From Lachnospiraceae bacterium UBA4364 (GTDB lineage: Bacteria; Bacillota; Clostridia; Lachnospirales; Lachnospiraceae): a stretch of DNA of 39,741 nucleotides. The notes under the pieces are model-generated. The model made no database searches. It was not told the DNA's origin and saw nothing but the letters and a program-made list of their open reading frames with translations. The stretch covers positions 1-39,741 of the forward strand of contig DGSK01000047.1 of NCBI GenBank assembly GCA_002393955.1, written 5' to 3'. The translations under genes were made by a program, and so were the position numbers. Positions 32,074 through 39,741 of this stretch are shown here, piece by piece; the stretch's first letter is position 1, and every line of letters begins with the position of its first letter.

Positions 32074-33630
32074 ATGAAAAAGGGTGTAATGATAATGAAG
32101 AAGATGATGAGAAGATCCATGCCGGCTGTATTTATGACAGGAGTGTTGCTTACAGCATCGGTTCTGACCGGATGCGGTAAAGGCGAAGGGATAAGCCGGG
32201 GAATGATTACGACTGTTACGACAGGAGATTATACGGAAAAATTTACTGCCGAAGGAACGGTAGAGTGCGCAGAGCCGCATTACGTATATTCCACCCTTTC
32301 ACTTCCGGTAGAGGAGGTGTTAGTAAAGGAAGGAGACTATGTGACTGCCGGCACGCTGCTCTGCGTACTGGATACTAAGACTATAGAGGATAAGATTGCG
32401 GTAAAGCAGGCTGCAATAGAGAGGTCCGAAAAGAAAGCCTCCACTGATGTGTCTGCAGCAAGGACACAGTACAATATCTATAACGAAAGTCTTGCAAGCG
32501 GAACCGACATGAATCTTGTGGAAGCATTTGCAAAGATGGAAGCTGCGAGGGAAACATACGAGAGCGCACAGAAAACTTATGATGATTACAAAGAGTCGGT
32601 AAGCATGGGAATGGATCCTACACTCGCATCAGCAGACCAGAGTGTTGCAAGGGCGGCTAATTCGCTTCAGCAGGCCAAGTCATGGCAGTATGAACTTGAT
32701 GATACACATGGAGTTTCAAAGCTGGAAAAGGAAGAGGCAGAGGATGCAGTGGACAGCGCAAGCCTTGCATATGTACAGGCAATAGAGAACAGGGATAATC
32801 TCCTGCGCCAGAGCGATATAAAGCTTGCTGATTATGCAAAACTGGCAGAGGATGCAAACTACAATTACATAATCGCCCAGACTGCATATACGGCAGCAGT
32901 AAAATCCCTTGAAAATGCAAAATCTTTAAGCCAGGCAGCGATCAATCAGGCAATGATAAACGGGGATATGACGGTAGAAGAGCTGGAGCTTGCCCAGCTT
33001 AATGACCAGCTCCTTGACGCACAGGTTATAGCTGAATGTTCCGGAATGGTAACAGCTGTAAATGTAAATGTAGGCGAGGCATCAACCGGCGTGCTTTTCG
33101 TAATTGAGGATACAAGCGACCTTATCTTTACCGCAAAGGTTTCCGAGAAAGAGATAAACAGCGTGAGTGAGGGCATGGCTGTATCAGTATCCACTAAGGC
33201 TGAGAATTCCGATGATTATACAGGTACTGTACAGAGAGTGGCAGCCTATACTGAAAAGACTGCCGATGGCGAGACCGATACTTCAGGAAAGGACGCAGAG
33301 TTCAATGTAACGATTCTTTTAGAGGAGCCTGATGAAAATGTACGCATAGGAATGAACGGTAAAGCATCCTTTATAGCTTATGAGCAGCCGGAAGGGCTGG
33401 CAGTTCCAAATGAAGCCGTATATACTGATACGGATGGGAAGAAATATGTGCTGACCATCTCCTCCGATACAGAGAGCGGCACTATTGAAAAGAGAGAAGT
33501 GACCGTAAATTACAAAGGTAAGCGTGAAAGTTCAGTTGAGAGTGCTTCACTTCATTCAGGCGACCATGTACTTGTTGATGCCGCAACCTACTGGGATCTG
33601 ATCGGGGAAACTGTGACAATTACGCAGTAA
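32074..33630 (+). CDS. Membrane-fusion (HlyD/MacA-type) lipoprotein of an ABC export system
   Basis: A 518-residue adaptor. The signal peptide ends in lipobox VLTGC (Cys near residue 34). A lipoyl-like half (VEEVLVKEGDYVTAGTLLCVLD) is followed by a long alanine- and glutamate-rich helical hairpin (about 105-300), the second lipoyl half (CSGMVTAVNVNVGEAS) and a beta-barrel region with GMNGKASFIA and VPNEAVYTD. In Gram-positives such proteins sit on the outer face of the membrane and work with FtsX-type permeases. The ATG has AAGGAGAGG upstream. It is first in the operon; the next gene begins 116 bases later. Substrate unknown. Confidence 0.92.
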   Translation: MKKGVMIMKKMMRRSMPAVFMTGVLLTASVLTGCGKGEGISRGMITTVTTGDYTEKFTAEGTVECAEPHYVYSTLSLPVEEVLVKEGDYVTAGTLLCVLDTKTIEDKIAVKQAAIERSEKKASTDVSAARTQYNIYNESLASGTDMNLVEAFAKMEAARETYESAQKTYDDYKESVSMGMDPTLASADQSVARAANSLQQAKSWQYELDDTHGVSKLEKEEAEDAVDSASLAYVQAIENRDNLLRQSDIKLADYAKLAEDANYNYIIAQTAYTAAVKSLENAKSLSQAAINQAMINGDMTVEELELAQLNDQLLDAQVIAECSGMVTAVNVNVGEASTGVLFVIEDTSDLIFTAKVSEKEINSVSEGMAVSVSTKAENSDDYTGTVQRVAAYTEKTADGETDTSGKDAEFNVTILLEEPDENVRIGMNGKASFIAYEQPEGLAVPNEAVYTDTDGKKYVLTISSDTESGTIEKREVTVNYKGKRESSVESASLHSGDHVLVDAATYWDLIGETVTITQ

Positions 33631-33687
33631 ATGCTTCAGCGGTTTCGTATAATTAATATCCGGGAACTGCAACTCAAAAAATTGACT

Positions 33688-33719
33688 CCGGTTAGTCATA
33701 AGGAAGTTGAACTAACGGG
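33688..33719 (+). other. Small hairpin between adaptor and ATPase genes
   Basis: GTTAGT (33691-33696) and ACTAAC (33711-33716) can pair, flanked by C and G runs, in the 116-base gap before the ATPase gene. There is no T-run, so it is not a classical terminator; a role in mRNA stability is only a guess. Confidence 0.3.
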
Positions 33720-33746
33720 CAGATTAAGATATAGAAGGACAAGAAT

Positions 33747-34574
33747 ATGGAAAAAACGATCATACTCAGTGCAAAGGACCTGTCAAAGACTTTCTCGAAT
33801 GAATCCGTGCAGCAGCATGTGCTGAAAAATCTGAATCTGGATATCTACAAAGGGGATTTCACCGTAATAATGGGTAACTCCGGATCCGGGAAGAGTACGC
33901 TGCTGTATGCATTGTCGGGAATGGACAGGCCGTCTTTGGGAACAGTCACGTATTATGTAGAGGATAAGGCGTTTAAGAAAAAGGATGGCGGGATAGAAAT
34001 CTCAAGATTTTCCAATGACAAGCTGGCACTTTTCAGAAGAAACCACGCAGGCTTTGTATTCCAGCAGAATTATCTTAATGACTCTATGAGCGCCATGGAT
34101 AATGTAATGGTATGCGGGCTGCTTAGGTCAAAGAACCGTAAAGAGCTTGCAGCCAGAGCGAGAGACCTGTTTGCAAGGGTAGAAATAAGCGAGTCGGATT
34201 CTCGTAAGTTCCCCACACAGCTCTCCGGAGGTATGCAGCAGAGAGTTGCAGTTGTAAGGGGTGTTATCAACCGGCCGGAGGTGCTTTTTGCAGATGAGCC
34301 TACAGGAGCTCTTAACTCACAGAATACCATAAATGTTCTGGATATTCTTTCGGATCTGAATAATGAAGGTCAGAGCATAGTGATGGTAACACATACCGTA
34401 AGCGCTGCAGAGCGGGGCCACCGCATCATATATCTTTCTGACGGTGTAATATCGGATGAGTGTGACTTAGGAGCTTATCTGGGAGATTACAAGGATGATA
34501 CAAATCCTTACAAGGACCAGGCGGTGGAAAGACACAGGAAGCTTAAGGAATTTTTGCAGAAGCAGGGATGGTAG
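33747..34574 (+). CDS. ABC transporter ATPase (MacB/LolD-like)
   Basis: A 275-residue nucleotide-binding protein. Walker A is GNSGSGKST (43-51), followed by a Q-loop in VFQQNYL, the signature LSGGMQQR (159-166), Walker B VLFADEPTGAL (Asp183, Glu184) and a switch His in VTHT. This is the subfamily that pairs with FtsX-type permeases. A C-terminal extension of ~35 residues (after ECDLGAYLGDY) is charged. The ATG follows AGAAGGA with about eight bases between. The adaptor precedes it and two permeases follow, so one ATPase probably serves both. The gene ends one base before a strong hairpin. Confidence 0.96.
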   Translation: MEKTIILSAKDLSKTFSNESVQQHVLKNLNLDIYKGDFTVIMGNSGSGKSTLLYALSGMDRPSLGTVTYYVEDKAFKKKDGGIEISRFSNDKLALFRRNHAGFVFQQNYLNDSMSAMDNVMVCGLLRSKNRKELAARARDLFARVEISESDSRKFPTQLSGGMQQRVAVVRGVINRPEVLFADEPTGALNSQNTINVLDILSDLNNEGQSIVMVTHTVSAAERGHRIIYLSDGVISDECDLGAYLGDYKDDTNPYKDQAVERHRKLKEFLQKQGW

Positions 34575-34575
34575 T

Positions 34576-34760
34576 GTTAACGATTACTCTTGCAGAGTAA
34601 TCGTTAACCTGACAGTTTGCACAGAGTGCAAACTGTCGGTGAGTGCGTTTGCCTAAGACTTTCCACATTTAGTCTGTGGGAAGTGGAACGACGACTCGCA
34701 TGTGCACCGGAACCGCTGCAATTGCGAGTGTCGTTCTATCTGGGTCATTGAGTGGAAAGT
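34576..34760 (+). other. Structured intergenic element: three or four strong hairpins with alternative pairing
   Basis: Hairpin A (34576-34608) has a perfect 15-bp stem and a TGC loop. Hairpin B (34609-34639) has a 14-bp stem with an AGA loop. Hairpin C pairs 34686-34700 with 34723-34736 (13 bp, one small bulge). The strand CTTTCCAC (34659-34666) can pair locally with GTGGGAAG (34676-34683, one wobble) or distally with GTGGAAAG (34752-34759, perfect), enclosing hairpin C. No T-run follows A or B. It fills the gap between ATPase and first permease, leaving the permease ribosome site about 16 bases beyond it. Confidence 0.75.
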
Positions 34761-34789
34761 TTTATATTTAGTGATTAGGGAAATTGAGC

Positions 34790-37186
34790 ATGTACAGGTT
34801 ATTCGTGATTGCAAAAAATAATATGAAGAAGCAGCGTGGTGATATGATCACATTCTTCGTCCTGACATTCATATCAGGGTTTTTGATCTTTGACTGCGTT
34901 GCGGCAGGCCTCGGGACCGGCAGGGTAATGGATTCCTGTTATGAAGCTGTAAACGGATGCCATATTATTTTTACCTGCCCGGATAATGATGCGACAGTGA
35001 AGGCTGCTGAAAAGACTTTTCAGGACAATGAGCATATTGACAAATATGAAGGAACGCCTGTCACCGAGCTGATAGCAAAATACAGAAAGAAAGGAACAAG
35101 GGAATTCAGTACATATGAATTCCTTGCAGAAGCTTTTGATGAGGAAACTGAATTACTGAAACTGAAAAGGCCTGTTAGCCATCTGGGAAGGAATGAGGTG
35201 ATCCTTCCTTACAACATGAAGAGTATGTATGCGGTAGGTGATGTACTTCAGTTAAAGTTTGAGGATGACATATATGATTTCAGGGTGGTGGGATATACAG
35301 AGAATCCCTACATGTGTTCTACTATATGTATAACAATATACTATGTGCTCATGGATAGGGAAACCTTAACTGAGCTGCAGGATGCACACCCGAATTATGC
35401 TACGGCGGGATATATATTCAAGCTTCATGCTGACGAAAAGACTCTGAATGATTCCTATGGGCTGGCAGAATTAGGTGATGACATCTGCAAGGATTTCGCG
35501 GTGGAAGCAGAAAAGTATGATGACGAGACGGCAGGAGATTTCTGGCTGGAGACTGACTGGAATTCTATGAAAGAAGGCTCGTCCTTTGCACCGCTTATCT
35601 TTATCGCCGTAGTATTTGTCTTTTCACTTTTGATACTGGCAATCGCAGTGGTGATCATAACCTTCAGCATCCGGAATTTTATCAGGAAGAATATGAAAAA
35701 TACCGGTATCCTTGAAGCCAGCGGCTACACGGTAAATGAGCTGAGATGGGCTCTTGTATTCCAGATGTCTTTCATTTCCTTCTTAGGAAGCTTATGCGGA
35801 GTGGTACTAGGAATCGCAACATTCAGTGCCTTCGGTGAAATGATCAGTATCGTGCTGGGACTTTATTGGAATCAGGCTGTGGATGTCACCTGTGCATTAG
35901 TTACAGTTTTGGGGACAGTTCTCATCGTAGCGGTGGTTGCACGCACTGCAAGCTTTGAATATAACAAAGTAAGCGTGCTGGATGCCTTAAGGGGCGGGAT
36001 AAATACCCATAACTTCAAAAAGAATATTTTCAGCTTTGAAAAAACTAAGCTTCCGATACCTGTTGTGTTTGCACTGAAGGATACCTTCGGCAGCCTGGGG
36101 GGAAGCCTTATTATAGCACTGATGATAATGTTCCTGGATGTTTCTACCAATGTTGGTTTCGGCCTGTATGACAGCTTTGGCACCGATCCTGACAGGTTTT
36201 TTCGGATATTTGCCATGGAAGTGGCCGATGCCCAGGTTGATGATGATGGAGATTATGAGGAAGTAGAAGCGGTCTTAAGTGAAGCTGACGGAGTGGAGAA
36301 GGTTTTAGCAATGTCCATGTATGCAATGACCATTAAAACCGGTGATAGCGAGCGTGCCGTGACAGCTTCAGTTTATGACGACTTAAGGAAGCTTGAGTAT
36401 TTATCACTTACGGAGGGCAGGGTTCCAGAAACAGACAATGAGATACTTATTACTACCGGTATATCCAGGGACCTGGGGATAGATATCGGTGATGTGATAA
36501 GCATAAAGAGCGGTGATGACGAAATAGACTTTCTGGTGGTGGGAATAAACCAGCAGCTTCAGAATATGGGACGAGGCATATCTCTAACTATAGAGGGAGC
36601 GAAAAAGGTGCTTCCCAGTGGTGAAGTTCATCCTTATTACTATGTCTATTCCAAGGCGGGAATGACCTATGAGGGATTATCAAGAAATATATATGCAGCG
36701 GGAGATGACTGGGGATATGATTTCTCAGTAGTTGATCTTAAAAGTCTTATCCTTGATACGGTAGGAAGCGTATTCATGATAATGAAGCTTATAGCTCTTT
36801 TGATTGTATGCATAACGGTATTTGTTGTTGCATTTGTGGAGTCGCTTATAGTCAGGGCAAAGATCAGCAGGGAGTGGAAAAATATGGGTGTCAGCAAGGC
36901 TCTCGGTCAGACGACGGGCGGATTAGTGCTGCAGCTTATGCTTTCAAATCTGCCGACCATAGTCCTTGGAGGATTGCTTGGAACCTTTATCTCTCAGAGA
37001 ACAGGTCAGGCCACAATGACGGCTATGTTTTCGCTTTTCGAGATGAAGAATATGGCCTTCTATCTGTCACCGGGGTGGACTATGGTTACGCTGGTGGGAA
37101 TCGTGCTGGTAGCTGCAGGTACTGCCGGGATAGAGGGACTCAGGGTAAGGAAACTTATCCCTGTGGAGATGATCACGGAAGAGTAA
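34790..37186 (+). CDS. FtsX-type ABC permease, copy 1
   Basis: A 798-residue membrane protein. One membrane segment near the N-terminus is followed by an outside domain of ~230 residues, three segments (about 265-390, containing IRNFIRKNMKNTGILEASGYT), one segment near 440, a second outside domain and a final three-segment FtsX block (about 655-790, with KISREWKNMGVSKALGQTTGG). This two-block, ~10-TM layout differs from the 4-TM MacB type. The chosen ATG has TAGGGA about eight bases upstream; a TTG six bases earlier is too close. It is strongly similar to the next gene, with near-identical motifs and the same ending (IPVEMITEE), so the two arose by tandem duplication. Confidence 0.93.
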   Translation: MYRLFVIAKNNMKKQRGDMITFFVLTFISGFLIFDCVAAGLGTGRVMDSCYEAVNGCHIIFTCPDNDATVKAAEKTFQDNEHIDKYEGTPVTELIAKYRKKGTREFSTYEFLAEAFDEETELLKLKRPVSHLGRNEVILPYNMKSMYAVGDVLQLKFEDDIYDFRVVGYTENPYMCSTICITIYYVLMDRETLTELQDAHPNYATAGYIFKLHADEKTLNDSYGLAELGDDICKDFAVEAEKYDDETAGDFWLETDWNSMKEGSSFAPLIFIAVVFVFSLLILAIAVVIITFSIRNFIRKNMKNTGILEASGYTVNELRWALVFQMSFISFLGSLCGVVLGIATFSAFGEMISIVLGLYWNQAVDVTCALVTVLGTVLIVAVVARTASFEYNKVSVLDALRGGINTHNFKKNIFSFEKTKLPIPVVFALKDTFGSLGGSLIIALMIMFLDVSTNVGFGLYDSFGTDPDRFFRIFAMEVADAQVDDDGDYEEVEAVLSEADGVEKVLAMSMYAMTIKTGDSERAVTASVYDDLRKLEYLSLTEGRVPETDNEILITTGISRDLGIDIGDVISIKSGDDEIDFLVVGINQQLQNMGRGISLTIEGAKKVLPSGEVHPYYYVYSKAGMTYEGLSRNIYAAGDDWGYDFSVVDLKSLILDTVGSVFMIMKLIALLIVCITVFVVAFVESLIVRAKISREWKNMGVSKALGQTTGGLVLQLMLSNLPTIVLGGLLGTFISQRTGQATMTAMFSLFEMKNMAFYLSPGWTMVTLVGIVLVAAGTAGIEGLRVRKLIPVEMITEE

Positions 37187-37248
37187 TGATAAAAAACTTT
37201 TACTGGATCTGAATAGTTACAAATTAAAGAATGCAGGGGCTGGGAAAA

Positions 37249-39648
37249 ATGTATAAATTATTTGTGATAGCAAAAAACAATATGAAAAGGCAGAAGGGGG
37301 ACATGCTGACTTTTCTTGTGCTGACTTTTGTTTCCGGTCTGATGATCTTTGATTGCATATCCGCAATTACAGGTATGGACAGGATAATGGATGCTAAGTT
37401 CGAAGAAATAAACGGTGCCCACATAATGCTTTACATTATGGGGTCTGATGCTGAAAAAAAATCAGCTCAGAAAGTTTTTGAAGAAAGCGAGTACATAACA
37501 GAGTATGAAGTGACACCTGTTATGCAGATGGTAGCCGGATACAGGCGTAAAGGAGAAAGAAATTTTAATTCTTTTAATTTTTTCGTGGAAAGCTTTGATG
37601 AAGAAAAGAATATTATGAAGATCCCGATGCCAGTGGCATATTTACGGCATGATGATATACTGCTTCCTTACAATATGTCGGGCAGCTATGCCATAGGAGA
37701 TATTCTGCAGCTTAAGATAGGTGATGATGTGTACGATCTTAATGTGGCCGGATATATTGAAGATCCGTATTTTAGCTCTACCATGAACATTTCCATATAC
37801 AGTGTTGTAATGACACAGGAGCTGATGGATGAGCTTAAGGATACTCATCCCAAGGCCATGCTGATGCGGACTTTTGTATATAAGGGTAAGATCGCTGAAG
37901 GTTCGATACAGACGGTGGATCTTGAAAGGAAGATAGAAGATGCTTACAAGGATGAACTTGAAAAATACCCGGAGGATGAAAAGCAGAACTCTGACTATAC
38001 GATATTAAACTGGGACGCTATGAGAGAGGGATCTAAATTCCTCCCGCTTATTGTAATCGCTACGGTACTTATATTTGCCATACTGATACTTGTGATCGCA
38101 GTGGTGATCATATCATTCAGTATAAGGAATTTCATAAGGAAGAATATGAAGAACACCGGCATACTTGAGGCATGCGGATACACAGTGGCTGAGCTTAGAA
38201 TTGCCCTGACATTGCAGATAGGAGCAATCGCCTTTACAGGCAGCGCCCTGGGAATCGCGATAGGAGCAGTGACATTCAGGGGGTTCGGCAATATCATAAG
38301 TATAGTCCTTGGCCTTACATGGAATCAGCCGGCTAATTATGCTGCGGCATCATATATACTGATCGGAATGACCTTCCTGATCGCACTTGTTTCGATGATC
38401 GTAAGCGGTGCATACAATAAAGTGAGTGTGCTAGATGCGCTGAGAGGCGGCATAAATACGCACAATTTCAAGCGGAATTTCTTCCCTTTCGAAAAGACTG
38501 TGCTCCCTGTACCTGTTGTGCTTGCACTTAAGGAAACTTTTGGCGGCATCAGGCGTAATCTCCTTATGGCTTTTATAGTATGCATTCTTGCCGTTTCTAC
38601 ACTGATCGGATTCTGTATGTTTGAAAACTTCGGAACAGATCCGAATAAGATAATGTCGATAATGAGCGTGGAATTCGGAACAGCAGCAGTGGAAGAAAAG
38701 AATAATATCAGTGATTACGAGGGACTTGCAGATGATATGAGAGGTGTGGACAGTGTTGCCTCCGTTTTATCCTATACAGGATACGAACTGCTGGTGACAT
38801 CGGGAGATCTTGATCAGAGGATTTATACGATAGCATATGATGATATGAAATATACCACGGCTACCAATATTGTGGAGGGCAGGATGCCGGAAACCGATAA
38901 TGAGGTGATGGTAACTTCCGGTGTAGCAAAGGATCTTGAGCTCAAGGCAGGGGATGTGGTAACAATTAAGTATGACAAGGATGAGGCTGATTATATAGTG
39001 GTCGGAATAAACCAGTCCATACAGAATATGGGACGCGGTATGAATATGACGATCGATGGGCTGAAGAAGATCCTTCCGGGAGGCACGGTTCATCCGATGT
39101 ACTATGTATATGCAAAGGAGGGCGTACTGTATCCACAGCTTGAAAGGGATCTTTACGAAATGGCAGATGAAGAAGGCTATGACATAGAAGTCATAGACAT
39201 GCAGGGATTTGTCAGCGGAACGGTGGATTCTGTGGTAATGTCAATGCAGGCTCTCTGCATCATTATAGTGATTATAACGGTCTTTGTAGTGGTATTCGTG
39301 GAATCCCTGGTGATCCGTGCCAAGATCAGCAAGGAGTGGAAAAATATGGGTGTCAGCAAGGCGCTGGGACAGACCACAGGTGGGCTGATGCTGCAGATAA
39401 TGCTTTCAAATATGCCTGCTATAGTATTGGGAGCGGTGGTCGGCGGAGTTGTGGCAAAAGATATCGGAAAGGCTTTTATTTGCGGTATGTTTGCAATGTT
39501 TGAGCTAAATAATCTGGTGATAGGGCTTTCACCTTTCTGGGTGATCCTTACAGTAGCCGGAATACTTGCCATTGCGGTCATAACAGCCGGTGCGGAAGGC
39601 TTAAGAGTAAAGAAACTGATCCCGGTGGAAATGATCACGGAGGAGTAA
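37249..39648 (+). CDS. FtsX-type ABC permease, copy 2
   Basis: A 799-residue paralogue of the preceding gene with the same layout: MYKLFVIAKNNMKRQKGDM at the start, IRNFIRKNMKNTGILEACGYT in the first FtsX block, VLDALRGGINTHNFKRN after it, and KISKEWKNMGVSKALGQTTGG near the end. The outside domains are the most divergent parts, which suggests the two may form a heterodimer with different external faces. I chose ATG 37249 over 37231 because it matches the start of copy 1 and follows GGGG/GGGA. It is last in the export operon, 33 bases before a terminator. Confidence 0.92.
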   Translation: MYKLFVIAKNNMKRQKGDMLTFLVLTFVSGLMIFDCISAITGMDRIMDAKFEEINGAHIMLYIMGSDAEKKSAQKVFEESEYITEYEVTPVMQMVAGYRRKGERNFNSFNFFVESFDEEKNIMKIPMPVAYLRHDDILLPYNMSGSYAIGDILQLKIGDDVYDLNVAGYIEDPYFSSTMNISIYSVVMTQELMDELKDTHPKAMLMRTFVYKGKIAEGSIQTVDLERKIEDAYKDELEKYPEDEKQNSDYTILNWDAMREGSKFLPLIVIATVLIFAILILVIAVVIISFSIRNFIRKNMKNTGILEACGYTVAELRIALTLQIGAIAFTGSALGIAIGAVTFRGFGNIISIVLGLTWNQPANYAAASYILIGMTFLIALVSMIVSGAYNKVSVLDALRGGINTHNFKRNFFPFEKTVLPVPVVLALKETFGGIRRNLLMAFIVCILAVSTLIGFCMFENFGTDPNKIMSIMSVEFGTAAVEEKNNISDYEGLADDMRGVDSVASVLSYTGYELLVTSGDLDQRIYTIAYDDMKYTTATNIVEGRMPETDNEVMVTSGVAKDLELKAGDVVTIKYDKDEADYIVVGINQSIQNMGRGMNMTIDGLKKILPGGTVHPMYYVYAKEGVLYPQLERDLYEMADEEGYDIEVIDMQGFVSGTVDSVVMSMQALCIIIVIITVFVVVFVESLVIRAKISKEWKNMGVSKALGQTTGGLMLQIMLSNMPAIVLGAVVGGVVAKDIGKAFICGMFAMFELNNLVIGLSPFWVILTVAGILAIAVITAGAEGLRVKKLIPVEMITEE

Positions 39649-39680
39649 AACTGATTGGATGCCAGCATGAAATAATAGAG

Positions 39681-39710
39681 AAAAAAGACTCCTTAGCGGT
39701 GTCTTTTTTT
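39681..39710 (+). terminator. Intrinsic terminator of the export operon
   Basis: AAAAAAGAC (39681-39689) pairs with GTCTTTTTT (39701-39709), with an inner CC-GG pair. The A-rich left arm means it could also work for a transcript from the other side. Confidence 0.87.
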
Positions 39711-39717
39711 GATTAAC

Positions 39718-39733
39718 TAACTAAAACTTCCCA
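39718..39733 (+). repeat. 16-base post-terminator repeat, copy 2
   Basis: An exact second copy of TAACTAAAACTTCCCA (copy 1 at 6931-6946), again a few bases after a terminator T-run. The window ends eight bases later, so the extent of any longer repeat is unknown. Confidence 0.7.
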
Positions 39734-39741
39734 CTAACTGA

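Noticed and set aside
33631..33825. A 64-codon frame starting right after the adaptor gene and running into the ATPase gene.
   Set aside because: It has no ribosome site, its product is unlike any family I know, and it overlaps the ATPase start in another frame.
34576..34639. The tandem hairpins after the ATPase gene as ordinary intrinsic terminators.
   Set aside because: Neither is followed by a T-run and the permeases downstream clearly belong to the same export system.

Overview
The window looks like chromosome from an anaerobic Firmicute, most likely Lachnospiraceae (Butyrivibrio/Pseudobutyrivibrio-like). Support: Shine-Dalgarno-rich low-to-mid GC DNA, a perfect HrcA/CIRCE operator, Gram-positive-style lipoprotein signals, a DgkB-type lipid kinase, and many large PAS/GGDEF/EAL and hybrid-kinase proteins. 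This assignment is inference from gene style; there is no rRNA or other marker. I see no tRNA, rRNA, CRISPR array, transposase or phage gene.

Layout. (1) 28-4371, minus strand: a PAS-GGDEF-GAF protein, then an SGNH/GDSL-like membrane protein and an MBOAT O-acyltransferase that together look like a surface-acylation pair. (2) 4588-6924: htpG with a perfect CIRCE operator and an intrinsic terminator. (3) 7057-11609: a probable operon of a diacylglycerol-kinase-family enzyme, a beta-CASP metallo-beta-lactamase-fold nuclease, a small membrane protein and guaB. (4) 11739-20206: an unusual cell-envelope island. Two CotH-kinase lipoproteins flank a GT-C-like membrane protein and a 995-residue protein in which a YidC/Oxa1-like domain is fused to an alkaline-phosphatase/sulfatase-superfamily domain. 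The first three genes look AT-richer than the rest. (5) 20231-32032: a five-gene signalling operon with its own promoter and terminator. It encodes PAS-PAS-GGDEF-PAS-GGDEF*-EAL, a membrane hybrid histidine kinase that probably starts at CTG, a second hybrid kinase with a DegV-like domain between receiver and HPt, a pseudoreceiver-receiver protein, and a multi-TM/GAF/degenerate-GGDEF protein. (6) 32074-39710: an export operon of a membrane-fusion lipoprotein, an ABC ATPase and two tandem paralogous FtsX-type permeases. A roughly 185-base cluster of strong hairpins lies between the ATPase and the first permease.

Most notable: the YidC-phosphatase fusion inside a CotH cassette, the kinase-receiver-DegV-HPt fusion, and the structured element at 34576-34760. 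How region 4 works is open. One reading is that the membrane proteins build or transfer a sugar/phosphoglycerol-type group onto a surface polymer and the CotH lipoproteins phosphorylate or modify partners outside the membrane. Region 5 reads as a local phosphorelay feeding c-di-GMP turnover.
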